This document shows positions 8,666 to 17,726 of a stretch of DNA of 64,000 bases, piece by piece; position 1 is the stretch's first letter, and the number at the start of each line of letters is the position of its first letter. The stretch is taken from contig NZ_CP134146.1 of NCBI RefSeq assembly GCF_031583575.1, positions 2,294,001-2,358,000 on the forward strand, written 5' to 3'. Below the pieces are notes generated by a model. That model was given only the letters and a program-made list of their open reading frames with translations, had not been told where the DNA came from and did not search any database. This DNA is from Thalassotalea nanhaiensis (GTDB taxonomy: Bacteria; Pseudomonadota; Gammaproteobacteria; Enterobacterales; Alteromonadaceae). The translations under genes and the position numbers were made by a program.

Positions 8666-11600
8666 TTAATTACTTAGATTTATTTCAGGCTGCCAATCCA
8701 ACCAATCTTGTTCGAATCGTTCATGTAGAGAGAATATAAACTCAGCCGGCAAAGTTTCACTGTCGGACATTTCCGGCGTAGCGAATGCAATACCACCACT
8801 TACCAGTGTTTCAATAGACTCAGACTCAATTGAAACGCCTGAAAACACCCCAGCGTCAATATTAAAACCGCTTGTATTCCAAAATTTACTTTGAGTGCTA
8901 ATCAAAGGGGTATATCTAGGGGCAATATTAATAAAGATATGAACTTTATTAGCCAATGGGGCCAAGTCAACACCAATAACTTTTCCTACTTGGATTTGGC
9001 GATATAAAACAGGATTACCAACTCGAACTGAGCCTAATCGATCAGCAGTTAACTTAATGTTTAAACCATAAGAAAGTCTCTCTGTCGCAGGAGCAATATG
9101 ATTGGCAACAAATTCACTTTGAGATTTATCACTTTCACCAGGCAGTATACCGATAAAGCCACTTGTTAAAAGTGCGTTTATATTTTTGTTACCAACTAAG
9201 CCTAATTCACTTCTAGCCAACCAAAACTGGCTATCGCTAACAGCAAAGCTTTTACCTAAGTCATTTAAATAGCCAATGACAGTAACGCCCTCTTTATCAT
9301 CATCAAATATGAGGTGTTCGACAATACCAACATCTTGGCTTTTATATTTTATTTTTAAATTTTTGTGAACTCCGTCAATATCATCAAAATAAATAGATAT
9401 GGCTAACCCGGCGGATTTTGCGTGCTCTATATGATTGAATAAGCTAAACACCTGCCCTTCTTTTGCTAATACACCTTCGGTTTTTTGGTCTGAATTGTAA
9501 AAACTAATACCGCCTCGCAAGATAGTATCAACGGATTCTGTTTTAATACTAAAGTTACTAATACCGCCACTTGCGGTCACGCCACTAACATTATAAAAAC
9601 GAGTAAAACTACTGATTAAATTACGATATTCTTCATCAACTGTAATGTTTATTTCTTTATTCAGGTTGTTTTTATTAAGAGTTACGTTATCAACTTGCCC
9701 GACACTAATTCCCCGGTAGCTAATCGAACTTCCGGGCACTACTGCTGCATTTTCATTGGTAGTAAGAGTTAACTGTAATCCAGATGAACTATGATGCTTA
9801 GCTGGAGATTCAGTAGACAGAACAAATTGATCTTCAGGATCACCATCACCAACAATAAGGCTGATGTACGGACCACCAAATAACGCTTGAATATCAGTAA
9901 AGCCAGACAAACTCAATTCGGGTTTAACCAACCAAAACTTTGTATGTTGTTTTAGAATATAATTGTGCTCAGGTAATATTCCAACGGTTAAAGTCGCGCC
10001 ACTTTTATCTTTCGTGACTTGATGTACTGAACCGATAGTCTCGCCTCTAAAAATAATTTTAGTTTTATTACTCACACCGTTAACGTAAGCCGTAAATAAC
10101 TTAAATTGAAGTCGTTGCTGTGCCTCATCGATATTTTGATAAAGTTTGAATTTACTGCCATTGTCTGGCAATTGGTATGTCTCACTAGTTCCTGAATCGA
10201 AAGCGATTCCACCTGCTAGAATGGATTGTATAGATTGAGCCTGTACTTCAAAGCTCTGTAAACCGCCACTTATTCTAAAACCACTAGAATTCCAAAATCG
10301 ACTGTCTTTTGACACATGGTCCTGAAATTCAGGTTTAATATGAATATGGACTAAAAACTCACCAGGTCCGGTATTTTCAACTGCTTGTACACTACCTACA
10401 CTTTGTTCTTTATGAAAAATAGTGGTACCACGTTTAATTGATGTTACATCTTCTGTTTGTAAAACCAAATGCAGCCCTGGTTCATTATATTTATAGGCGG
10501 GTTTTTCATCTAACACTTTAAAGGTTGATTGTGGGTTTCCTGATGCCGATGCTCTGATACTTATATATGCCCCACCTATTAGATGGCTCATACTTGTACT
10601 TGCACCCAATTCAACTCGAGGAGCGACAACATAAAGCTGGGTTTCATCATTTAAATAAGGGATCACTCTTGGATCCACTTTGGCTGTTGCAATTATGGTT
10701 CTCGAATCCCCATCTATCCTGATAAACTTATCGATACCGCCTAGGGTGAAGCCGTGATACATAATTTTTGCCGAACTGTCTATGCCAGAGTCCCAATTCA
10801 ACAATAGCGTTATTTCATGGCCCATATCGGCCGTTTGATAATCAGGGTATAAAGTATATTTTTGGTCGTTTTGTGCTGGGGCTTTCTCCGATTCATAACT
10901 TACGTTGTCGAACGCTATTCCTCCGGCAATGATAGAGGCAAGAGATTCCGTTTTAATTTTAACACCCGAGGTTACAGAGCCAGAAATATTAACGCCACTT
11001 GCATTCCAAAAACGAGAATTTTCTTTCACTAAGTGTTTATATTCCGGCTCAATGAAAACATTAATTTTAACGAGTTCTGCCACTTCATCATATTTATATG
11101 CGGTTACGTAACCAACGGTGATCTGTTTAAAAGTGATTGGTGAGTTTTTAGCGATAGAGCCCAGAGCCTTAGTTTCCAATGTTAAATGCAAACCTGGTGT
11201 GGTTTTATCCAGTGGCGGCTCCTCGCTTAAACCAATAAAATGACTTTGGGTGTTGCCCTTTTGATCAAAATCTGGCTGAAAGTTAATATAACTCCCTGAT
11301 AACAATGTATCTAAGCCGGTAACACCTTGAAAGGAAACATCGGCAGTGACGTACCAAAACAATGCTTGCTCGGTAAGCATATCTTTTGTGCTTGAAACCA
11401 TTTCAATTGTTGCAATTACACTATTCAGATCGGGGGAAACTTCAATACTTTTAACGACACCTGCGGTAAGCCCTTTATATCTTACTTCTGTTTTGCCAAC
11501 GACAATACCACTGGCATTGTCAAATTCGACAGTAACAAAAACCCCACGGTCAGCTACGGCACTAATAATTAACCAGAGTCCAAAAAGTAAGGCAATTACA

Positions 11601-11680
11601 GGTACCAACCAAACTGCAGAAATTCCCTTTCGTTCCCTTACTTTTGCTTCAAACTCTTCTTCAGCAATGTCTTTTGTCAT
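8666..11680 (-). CDS. letB: LetB/PqiB-like protein with eight MCE domains
   Basis: A 1004-residue MCE protein: short cytoplasmic N-terminus, one membrane anchor (about residues 20-43) and a periplasmic tail built of repeated MCE (MlaD) domains. Counting the conserved starts (such as GLHLTLETKALGSIAKNSPI and GLNIKLTADRLGSVRVGNPV) gives eight, beginning near residues 47, 163, 285, 410, 525, 645, 765 and 885. E. coli LetB (YebT) has seven and PqiB three. In LetB the stacked rings form a tunnel bridging inner and outer membrane for lipid transport. The start overlaps the stop of the upstream letA-like gene by four bases (ATGA). No PqiC lipoprotein gene follows, which favours LetAB over PqiABC. 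Confidence 0.88.
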   Translation of the reverse strand: MTKDIAEEEFEAKVRERKGISAVWLVPVIALLFGLWLIISAVADRGVFVTVEFDNASGIVVGKTEVRYKGLTAGVVKSIEVSPDLNSVIATIEMVSSTKDMLTEQALFWYVTADVSFQGVTGLDTLLSGSYINFQPDFDQKGNTQSHFIGLSEEPPLDKTTPGLHLTLETKALGSIAKNSPITFKQITVGYVTAYKYDEVAELVKINVFIEPEYKHLVKENSRFWNASGVNISGSVTSGVKIKTESLASIIAGGIAFDNVSYESEKAPAQNDQKYTLYPDYQTADMGHEITLLLNWDSGIDSSAKIMYHGFTLGGIDKFIRIDGDSRTIIATAKVDPRVIPYLNDETQLYVVAPRVELGASTSMSHLIGGAYISIRASASGNPQSTFKVLDEKPAYKYNEPGLHLVLQTEDVTSIKRGTTIFHKEQSVGSVQAVENTGPGEFLVHIHIKPEFQDHVSKDSRFWNSSGFRISGGLQSFEVQAQSIQSILAGGIAFDSGTSETYQLPDNGSKFKLYQNIDEAQQRLQFKLFTAYVNGVSNKTKIIFRGETIGSVHQVTKDKSGATLTVGILPEHNYILKQHTKFWLVKPELSLSGFTDIQALFGGPYISLIVGDGDPEDQFVLSTESPAKHHSSSGLQLTLTTNENAAVVPGSSISYRGISVGQVDNVTLNKNNLNKEINITVDEEYRNLISSFTRFYNVSGVTASGGISNFSIKTESVDTILRGGISFYNSDQKTEGVLAKEGQVFSLFNHIEHAKSAGLAISIYFDDIDGVHKNLKIKYKSQDVGIVEHLIFDDDKEGVTVIGYLNDLGKSFAVSDSQFWLARSELGLVGNKNINALLTSGFIGILPGESDKSQSEFVANHIAPATERLSYGLNIKLTADRLGSVRVGNPVLYRQIQVGKVIGVDLAPLANKVHIFINIAPRYTPLISTQSKFWNTSGFNIDAGVFSGVSIESESIETLVSGGIAFATPEMSDSETLPAEFIFSLHERFEQDWLDWQPEINLSN

Positions 11681-12282
11681 TTGTTATTATCCACTTTTTT
11701 ATTATCCCATAATAAACGAGGGTCAAAACTCTCCGCCGCAAACATGGTAAAGATCACCATAAGGCTAAAATAAGTAATGCCGCTATCGGCTTCTATACTG
11801 GTAATAAAACCTAAATTTACCACTGCTGCCATGATAGCTACGACAAATACATCCAGCATTGACCATGGTCCTAAAAACTCAACTAAATGATAAAGTTTCC
11901 CTTGTTGTTTTAGGTTAACTTTGTCTTTTCTTTTTACGTTATACATCAATACAAACAGGCCGATAATCTTTCCTAAAGGCACAATAAAACTTGCAATAAA
12001 AATGATCACAGCAACCGGTAACATGCCCAATTGGATAAAAATAGCGATACCTTGCAAGATCGTTGAGGCATCGGGGTTACCAAAGGAATAAAACACCATC
12101 ATTGGGTATGTGTTTGCGGGAATGAACATAATTAACGCAGCGATGGTCCAAGCCAAGGTAAACTGCATACTGTTAGGTTTACGAAGATGAAAATGAAAGT
12201 GACATCGAGAGCATCTTTGTTTGTCAGACTTCATCACATTAAGTTTATGACATCTGGGACAACTTCCCAAGCTTGCTGTCAT
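11677..12282 (-). CDS. PqiA/LetA-like membrane protein, second half
   Basis: One PqiA domain: a zinc-ribbon-like CPRC...CSRC start followed by four predicted membrane helices (about 200 residues in all). In E. coli LetA (YebS) and PqiA two such units are fused in one chain of just over 400 residues; here each is a separate gene. The open frame extends to a TTG at 12351 and would then overlap the upstream gene by 62 bases. The ATG at 12282 (MTASLGSCPRCHKLN) falls just after the upstream stop and is preferred. Expected to be the inner-membrane partner of the MCE protein, loading or extracting lipid. The gene ends in a four-base overlap with the MCE gene. Confidence 0.85.
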   Translation of the reverse strand: MTASLGSCPRCHKLNVMKSDKQRCSRCHFHFHLRKPNSMQFTLAWTIAALIMFIPANTYPMMVFYSFGNPDASTILQGIAIFIQLGMLPVAVIIFIASFIVPLGKIIGLFVLMYNVKRKDKVNLKQQGKLYHLVEFLGPWSMLDVFVVAIMAAVVNLGFITSIEADSGITYFSLMVIFTMFAAESFDPRLLWDNKKVDNNK

Positions 12283-12289
12283 TGCTTTA

Positions 12290-12892
12290 TTAGCCAAATT
12301 CTTGCTCCAATTTTTCCCAAATACTGTGTTGGTCCATGGTAATAGAAACAAGTGTAGAGCACAGTAAAAGCAACACTAAGCTAACAAGACCTTTATCGAC
12401 ACTGAGTTCAGCTAATGAAGTGAGCTTATACATTGAAACAATGAGCCCCATAAAAAACACATGGATCATTGTCCAAGTATCTAACATATGATGGGAACGA
12501 AAAAAGGTGAACAGTGATGGTCTTAACCAATTATATTTTATACATATCGATATATAAAAAGCCGAAGACAATCGAACTAAAGGTACTGCTATAGCGAAGA
12601 TAAATACTGCAAATGCAATAATATAATAGCCACTGTTAATCATTAACGTTATGCAATCAATTAATGAGGCATCATTGTATATACCTGCTGAGGAAACTCC
12701 TACGCCAATGATTGGTAGTACCATAGCGGGAATAAAAAACAAAAGACCGGCAGATGACACAGCAAGAGTACGGTTAATATGATCTTTTTTACGTACAAAT
12801 AAAGTTGAGCCGCAACAGGTGCATATCACCTCTTGGCCAGCAATAATGTTAGGCATGGTAAACAACGTGTCACATTGATGGCACGCAATCAT
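12290..12892 (-). CDS. PqiA/LetA-like membrane protein, first half
   Basis: The other PqiA unit: CHQCDTLF...CTCCGSTL zinc-ribbon-like motif at the N-terminus followed by four membrane segments. The frame could start at GTG 12919, but ATG 12892 (MIACHQCDTLFTMPN) has AAAGAGAA just upstream and places the Cys motif at the very N-terminus as in the family. First gene of the letA(1)-letA(2)-letB operon. The two units are diverged from each other and both look intact, so this seems a genuine two-gene arrangement and not a broken fusion. Confidence 0.85.
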   Translation of the reverse strand: MIACHQCDTLFTMPNIIAGQEVICTCCGSTLFVRKKDHINRTLAVSSAGLLFFIPAMVLPIIGVGVSSAGIYNDASLIDCITLMINSGYYIIAFAVFIFAIAVPLVRLSSAFYISICIKYNWLRPSLFTFFRSHHMLDTWTMIHVFFMGLIVSMYKLTSLAELSVDKGLVSLVLLLLCSTLVSITMDQHSIWEKLEQEFG

Positions 12893-13399
12893 GTTCTCTT
12901 TTTGTAGCACTACTGTCACTGTTAAAATGCCTGTAAGGGTTAGTGTCTAATAGGTATAGCGCGTTAATAACTTTCATCAAGGGATTTATAACTCCCCAAT
13001 CGACAATAGCTAACACCATAAATACTTGTAACAAGCTGATTTAATTTAGCTTAGTTTAGATTTCATATTTAATCTAGAGGTTGCCTCTAATACAACATTT
13101 CTATTTAGACATTAGTTTTATCGTTAAATTTTTTAGAGCAAACTTTTAAATATACAGAACAATGCAATAGAGCAGTGCGGTTTCAACGGATTTCGTTATA
13201 TGTCAGGAGTTTTAATCTATCAAACTAAAAGTGAAGTTAGGCGAGCATTTTTAAAATTAACACTCTGCAATATGAGCAAGATATTCACTTAAACTCATTT
13301 CTAGTTACTTTACTCTATTTTTATCCAATAACATCGCTATATCACCATAAAAAATTAGTTATTAAAACTATAAAACGCTAACTGTCATAGAGGTAGAAA
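12893..13399. other. Intergenic region between letA-like operon and PhaF-like gene
   Basis: About 500 AT-rich bases between divergent transcription units. It must contain both promoters, but I see no clear consensus promoter, hairpin or short gene. The only distinct element is the ribosome site AGAGGTAG about 8 bases before the ATG at 13400. Confidence 0.4.
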
Positions 13400-14194
13400 A
13401 TGATTTTAGATTTATTAAACACAAAAGAGTTATCAGCAATTGCACAACAATTACTAAAAACCAATAAAGGCTTAGTAGATACTTTATTAAGCTCTAGCCA
13501 AAACGTATTACAAAAAAGCATTGAATGTAACCGCTCAGTTATGCAATCTGGTATTTATTCAATTGTTGAAGGTCGTCAACAAGCAAACTCTATTATGAAT
13601 AAAGCTTTTGAACAAGCTGAAAGCATGGAAAAAAGAGCTTATGACACAGTGAACAGCTCAAGCGACCAGGCATTAAAGAATGTAGAAGAAATATTTTCAC
13701 GCATTGGTAATCCAACCGAACAAGTTGTTGTTGCGATTGATGATTCAGTTTTAAACTCAGTCAGTAAAATCACTGAACCTGCTCTTAATGCCATCAAAAC
13801 AGCTACAGACAAAGTGACTGAAATTCCTAACAAACTACTAAAACAAGCGGTTAAAGCTGAAAAAGTTGAACCGGTTGTTGTAAAGTCAGAAAAAGCTCCA
13901 GTAGCTAAACCAGCAGTAGCTAAACCAGCAGCAGCTAAACCAGCAGCAACTAAACCAGCAGTAGCTAAACCAGCAGCTAAACCTGCAGCGGCTAAACCAG
14001 CAGCAGCTAAACCTGCAGCGGCTAAACCAGCTGTAGCTAAACCAGCAGCGGCTAAACCTGCAGTAGCTAAACCAGCAGCGGCTAAACCTGCAGCGGCTAA
14101 ACCTGCAGTAGCTAAACCTGCAGTAGCTAAACCTGCAGTAGCTAAACCTGCAGCGGCTAAACCAGCAAAGAAAAAAGCATCATCTAAAAAATAA
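13400..14194 (+). CDS. PhaF-like phasin-type protein with AKP-repeat tail
   Basis: A 264-residue protein in two parts. Residues 1 to about 165 are helical and heptad-like with no Cys-rich or catalytic motif, resembling phasins. Residues about 167-256 consist of 18 K-P units of the form (V/A)AKPA, ending in a basic KKKASSKK. Pseudomonas PhaF has the same plan: an N-terminal granule-binding helix and a histone-H1-like AAKP tail that binds DNA. By analogy this could tie polyhydroxyalkanoate granules or another surface to the nucleoid; no PHA synthase lies in the window. The tail is encoded by a 15-base tandem repeat, so copy number may vary. One unit is four residues (AKPA), and one carries Thr for Ala. 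Followed by a strong terminator. Confidence 0.6.
   Translation: MILDLLNTKELSAIAQQLLKTNKGLVDTLLSSSQNVLQKSIECNRSVMQSGIYSIVEGRQQANSIMNKAFEQAESMEKRAYDTVNSSSDQALKNVEEIFSRIGNPTEQVVVAIDDSVLNSVSKITEPALNAIKTATDKVTEIPNKLLKQAVKAEKVEPVVVKSEKAPVAKPAVAKPAAAKPAATKPAVAKPAAKPAAAKPAAAKPAAAKPAVAKPAAAKPAVAKPAAAKPAAAKPAVAKPAVAKPAVAKPAAAKPAKKKASSKK
13901..14166 (+). repeat. 15-bp coding minisatellite (AKPAV/AKPAA units)
   Basis: Eighteen near-identical units based on GCTAAACCAGCAGTA, in frame with the PhaF-like gene. Variation is mostly CCA/CCT and GCA/GCG third-base changes plus GTA/GCA/GCG (Val/Ala). One unit near 13975-13986 has lost one codon. The array is in frame throughout. Confidence 0.95.
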
Positions 14195-14247
14195 TCGTTT
14201 TGCATATAGCTAAAGAACAATAATTATTCATTATTGGACCGATTAAC

Positions 14248-14283
14248 TCCCAACACATAGGAATATGAGTTGGGATTTTTTTT
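14248..14283 (+). terminator. Terminator after the PhaF-like gene
   Basis: TCCCAACACAT / ATGAGTTGGGA stem with one mismatch and a six-base loop, followed by eight T residues. Confidence 0.85.
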
Positions 14284-14425
14284 GCTAAAAATATATAAGC
14301 CTATTTCATTAATGATCTCTAGACTTTAAGCACATCTATTTATAACTACAATATTCCACATATTTTTAAAACGTAACTATAATTTGTTTTATACAATTAA
14401 AATAACTTAAAAACAAAGGGATATA

Positions 14426-15193
14426 ATGAATTTCAATTTTTTTAGACGAATAGTAGTACCTGCATTTTTTGGCTTTCTGATCTTTTCAAATAACGCCATA
14501 GCCGATGACTGGACATTCCAATTAGAGCCCTACGCGTTAGCCACAACCATTGAAGGTGATGCGGGCATTGGCGTTGTTGATTCACCTGATATTAAAGTAG
14601 ATTTTGATACCATACTAGAAAATCTTGAAATGGCCGGCATGCTCCATTTTGAAGCGCATCATAAATCAGGTTGGGGTTTAGCCTTAGACTATGGTTTTAT
14701 GGACTTACAAGGCAAAGTAAACTCAGATGCCGGAGGCTTTGTTGATGCAGGAGTACGCCAAGGTGTACTTGAGGGTTTAGTGATAAAGAGAAAACATTAT
14801 CCTAATGTTTTTGTTGATTCATTTATTGGTTTTCGTTGGTGGGATAATGATATTGACGTTCACATCAAATCAGCGGTTTTACCTATTGATATTGAACGTA
14901 ATATTGAAGAGGACTGGGTTGATCCAATAGTAGGTATGCGAGTTTTAGTTCATATAACGTCTAAATCGACCATGGTACTTCATGGTGACATTGGTGGTTT
15001 TGGTGTTAGTGCTGATGTAACTTATTCCATGCAAGCCGGTATTATTTACCGAATGACTGAATCTTTATCATTAGATATGCGTTACAAAGCGACATGGGTA
15101 GATTACGAAGACGGTACTTCAGGTCAACAAGGTTACTTTAAGTACGATACGGTTACTCATGGTCCATTGCTTGGTTTAGTCTATGATTTCTAA
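14426..15193 (+). CDS. Outer-membrane beta-barrel protein, paralogue B
   Basis: A 255-residue secreted barrel protein: signal peptide ending NAIA-DDW (about residue 26), beta-strand-rich body and a C-terminal Phe (GLVYDF). Aligns along its length with the product at 3465-4226 and so is a paralogue about 10 kb away on the same strand. AAAGGG lies 6 bases before the ATG. It stands alone between two hairpin terminators, so it is expressed separately from the RND genes. Function not recognised. Confidence 0.8.
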   Translation: MNFNFFRRIVVPAFFGFLIFSNNAIADDWTFQLEPYALATTIEGDAGIGVVDSPDIKVDFDTILENLEMAGMLHFEAHHKSGWGLALDYGFMDLQGKVNSDAGGFVDAGVRQGVLEGLVIKRKHYPNVFVDSFIGFRWWDNDIDVHIKSAVLPIDIERNIEEDWVDPIVGMRVLVHITSKSTMVLHGDIGGFGVSADVTYSMQAGIIYRMTESLSLDMRYKATWVDYEDGTSGQQGYFKYDTVTHGPLLGLVYDF

Positions 15194-15270
15194 AGCAGAC
15201 CTAAGTCTGTAATATCTTTAAGAGTGACCTACTCACTTTTTCTTATAAGTAATTATTATTAAGCGAAAAA

Positions 15271-15303
15271 AAGCCGCATTATTTATATGCGGCTTTATAT
15301 TTT
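15271..15303. terminator. Bidirectional terminator
   Basis: AAGCCGCAT / ATGCGGCTT with a seven-base loop, A-rich on the left and T-rich on the right; shared by the barrel gene (plus) and the converging helicase gene (minus). Confidence 0.85.
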
Positions 15304-15318
15304 TGTTAGATTTGTTTT

Positions 15319-16632
15319 TTATTCAGAATCAGTAAAACCCGCCCAAATATCTGCATTAACCGGTGCTTTCTTTTTGCGTTTTTTCTTACCACTACCTTCA
15401 GGCTTTGCCATCGGTTTATTGTCGTCGGTGTTTTTAACCTCATCGGCTTCAAAACCTTCTACTTGCTCACGTTCAAGGCGTATTTTGTTCTTCTTTTCGA
15501 TTATTTTGAAATGATGATAATCTTCATGGTCAATAAGCGATAATGCTAAGCCAACTTCACCTGCACGGCCACTTCGGCCAATACGGTGCATGTAATCTAG
15601 TGGGCTTCTTGGCAAGTCAAAATTAATCACTACAGGCAGTTTTTCTATGTCTAGGCCACGGGCAGCAATATCAGTTGCAATTAACACTTCAATCTCGCCG
15701 GTTTTAAACGCGTCAAGCAAACGACTACGAGCGCCCTGGCCTTTATCACCATGAAACACTTCTGCGGTAATTCCACGTTTAGAGAGTTTCTCAGCTAAGT
15801 GATTACAACTATTTTTGGCATTGACAAAAATAAGTACTTGTCGCCATTGATGCTGAATAATCAAATGCGCTAAAACGGCTGTTTTTTCCCCTTTATTTAC
15901 AGTAAAAACTCGCTGTACTAAGGTACTAGCGTCGCTACTTTGCAATTGAATTTCAACCGGCTCGGTTAGCAATTCTTTGGTTAAAACCTGTACTTGCTCA
16001 GGAAATGTTGCTGAAAATAATAACGTTTGTTTCTGCTTTGGCAATAATCCTAACAGCTCTGAGAGCTCTTCTGAAAAACCCAGGCTTAGCATTCGATCTG
16101 CTTCATCAAGTACTAAGGTTTTAACCCTATCAAGCTTAATAGCATTACTTGAAATCAAATCGAGTAATCGACCGGGTGTAGCGACTAAAATATCTGTTCC
16201 GCCACGTAATGCGAGCATTTGAGTATTCGCTGATACACCACCAAAAACCGCAACCGTTTTAATTGCGCCGTTAAAATGCACAGCATAAGATTTAATGTTG
16301 TCAGCAACTTGCTTAGCGAGTTCACGGGTAGGCACCAAAATTAATCCCGCAACAAAGTTACCTTTACGGCTTTTGCTACTTAACGTTTTTTCAGACTGTT
16401 GTTGCATAAAAAGGTGTTGCAACATAGGCAATGCAAAGGTAGCGGTTTTACCTGAGCCGGTATTTGCCCCTGCAATTAAGTCACGTCCCTTTAATACACT
16501 TGGGATAGCTTGCGATTGAATAGGCGTTGGCTGATTATATTCCAGCTCAGTTAATCTAGCCAACAGGGGTGGAATAAGGCCTAGTTCGGTAAAATTCACA
16601 GGCGTTGTGGCCGTTTGTGTGACAATGCTCAT
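15319..16632 (-). CDS. DEAD-box ATP-dependent RNA helicase (RhlE/SrmB-like)
   Basis: All core helicase motifs are visible: Q motif (QPTPIQSQAIP), Walker A (GANTGSGKT), PTRELA, VLDEADRM, LFSAT, ATDIAARGLD and HRIGRSGRAG. The 437-residue length with a short Lys-rich C-terminus (GKKKRKKKAP) matches the RhlE group of gammaproteobacteria. It unwinds short RNA duplexes, probably in ribosome assembly or RNA decay and often important in the cold. The tail may add RNA binding. Assignment to RhlE rather than another DEAD-box group is a judgement. Confidence 0.93.
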   Translation of the reverse strand: MSIVTQTATTPVNFTELGLIPPLLARLTELEYNQPTPIQSQAIPSVLKGRDLIAGANTGSGKTATFALPMLQHLFMQQQSEKTLSSKSRKGNFVAGLILVPTRELAKQVADNIKSYAVHFNGAIKTVAVFGGVSANTQMLALRGGTDILVATPGRLLDLISSNAIKLDRVKTLVLDEADRMLSLGFSEELSELLGLLPKQKQTLLFSATFPEQVQVLTKELLTEPVEIQLQSSDASTLVQRVFTVNKGEKTAVLAHLIIQHQWRQVLIFVNAKNSCNHLAEKLSKRGITAEVFHGDKGQGARSRLLDAFKTGEIEVLIATDIAARGLDIEKLPVVINFDLPRSPLDYMHRIGRSGRAGEVGLALSLIDHEDYHHFKIIEKKNKIRLEREQVEGFEADEVKNTDDNKPMAKPEGSGKKKRKKKAPVNADIWAGFTDSE

Positions 16633-16714
16633 TAATATAAAGGGCTCAAGCTAATTAATATCACACTATTTTAGCGTACTTATGCCTGATTAAGTTAGTT
16701 AAATCGATTAAACA

Positions 16715-17164
16715 TTAAAGTTCATTGAACTGTTCCAGCCATTCAATGAAAGTATTGGATACTTTAGTTACCGTGCGCGTATCATGGTTAAAAAACCATA
16801 CCGGTATATCTGCTTGCTCACTTACACAATCGGTAAGTTTGAAACAAAACATATTTCCTTTACAGTCAGATGCAAACAAAACATGCCCCTTTGGCATGCC
16901 AGTCATTTCATATAATTTTGATAGAGAAAATACATCATCAAGGCTTAAAAAGTCTTGAACTTCGCTAATATCGACACCTAAGTCACAGATTTTAGTTAAT
17001 ACATTTGGAGTGTGGACCAGACCGTATTTAGATAGTAAATATTTATATGAATCAGGTAAGTATGCATTAAACTTTGATTCAAGCTCTAAGATGTCATGAT
17101 TTGCTAGTGGCACCATAGCATGTTTACTACCCCAATTTTTTACAAAGAGATCAATGCTATTCAT
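16715..17164 (-). CDS. SMI1/KNR4 (SUKH) family protein
   Basis: About 149 residues with the SUKH-fold signature: an N-terminal helix, LESKFNAYLPDSYKYLLSKYG, then a beta-rich part with GHVLFASDCKGNMFCF and a C-terminal helix (FIEWLEQF). SUKH proteins are often immunity factors to toxins but are also found as solitary regulators. No toxin gene is adjacent, so immunity is only a possibility. It lies 7 bases after the SpoU methyltransferase gene and probably shares its transcript. Confidence 0.7.
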   Translation of the reverse strand: MNSIDLFVKNWGSKHAMVPLANHDILELESKFNAYLPDSYKYLLSKYGLVHTPNVLTKICDLGVDISEVQDFLSLDDVFSLSKLYEMTGMPKGHVLFASDCKGNMFCFKLTDCVSEQADIPVWFFNHDTRTVTKVSNTFIEWLEQFNEL

Positions 17165-17171
17165 TTATAAA

Positions 17172-17726
17172 TCACTCCTTTACTGATAACTGTTTTCTAA
17201 TGGTATTAGCACATTCAGCCAATACAATAGCACCAGCAGTTGAAACATTTAAAGAGTTACCCATACCAAACATTGGGATGTGTACTTGATGATGACTTAA
17301 TTTCAATACGGCTTCACTTACACCCTTTCGTTCATTACCTAATACTAAAGCACAACGCGATGGGTAAGTAACAGTACTATAATCGACAGATTTCTGGCAT
17401 AGCTCAACGCTATATATCGTATAATCATTTTCTAATAAGGTTTGTACGCTTGCTGTGGTGCTATCACTATATTCAATACAAACCCATTTAGCTTCATTTC
17501 TAGAAGCTTTATTAAACTTCTTATCAGAGATAGTTAGCTCACCGCAGATAATAATTTTTTCAATTGAAAAAGCATCAGCCAAACGGATCAAAGCACCAAT
17601 ATTGTAGCTGTTAGTTATGTTATCTAATACCAGAACCAAAGGTATTTTGGGCTTATTTAAATATTCATCTCGTGATGGTTTGTTTTTTCTAAGTTCATCT
17701 TTACTAAGTTGTATTTTTGAATGCAT
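17172..17726 (-). CDS. SpoU/TrmH-family RNA 2'-O-methyltransferase
   Basis: A 184-residue SPOUT-fold enzyme without an N-terminal substrate-binding extension. Motif 1 is LVLDNITNSYNIGALIRLAD (Asn and Arg contributing to catalysis), motif 2 ALVLGNERKGVS, motif 3 VHIPMFGMGNSLNVSTAGAI, which forms the trefoil knot that binds S-adenosylmethionine. Substrate (tRNA or rRNA) cannot be fixed from sequence. First gene of a pair with the SMI1/KNR4 protein. Confidence 0.88.
   Translation of the reverse strand: MHSKIQLSKDELRKNKPSRDEYLNKPKIPLVLVLDNITNSYNIGALIRLADAFSIEKIIICGELTISDKKFNKASRNEAKWVCIEYSDSTTASVQTLLENDYTIYSVELCQKSVDYSTVTYPSRCALVLGNERKGVSEAVLKLSHHQVHIPMFGMGNSLNVSTAGAIVLAECANTIRKQLSVKE

Noticed and set aside
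11677-12919. Frameshifted letA pseudogene
   Set aside because: Each half starts with its own Cys-x2-Cys motif and has its own start codon, so two genes fit better than one broken gene.
13639-14220. Antisense open frame of 193 codons with AGLA/ATAG repeats
   Set aside because: It is the complement of the AKP minisatellite; its repetitive Ala/Gly/Leu product follows from the codons of the real gene, and it has no ribosome site.
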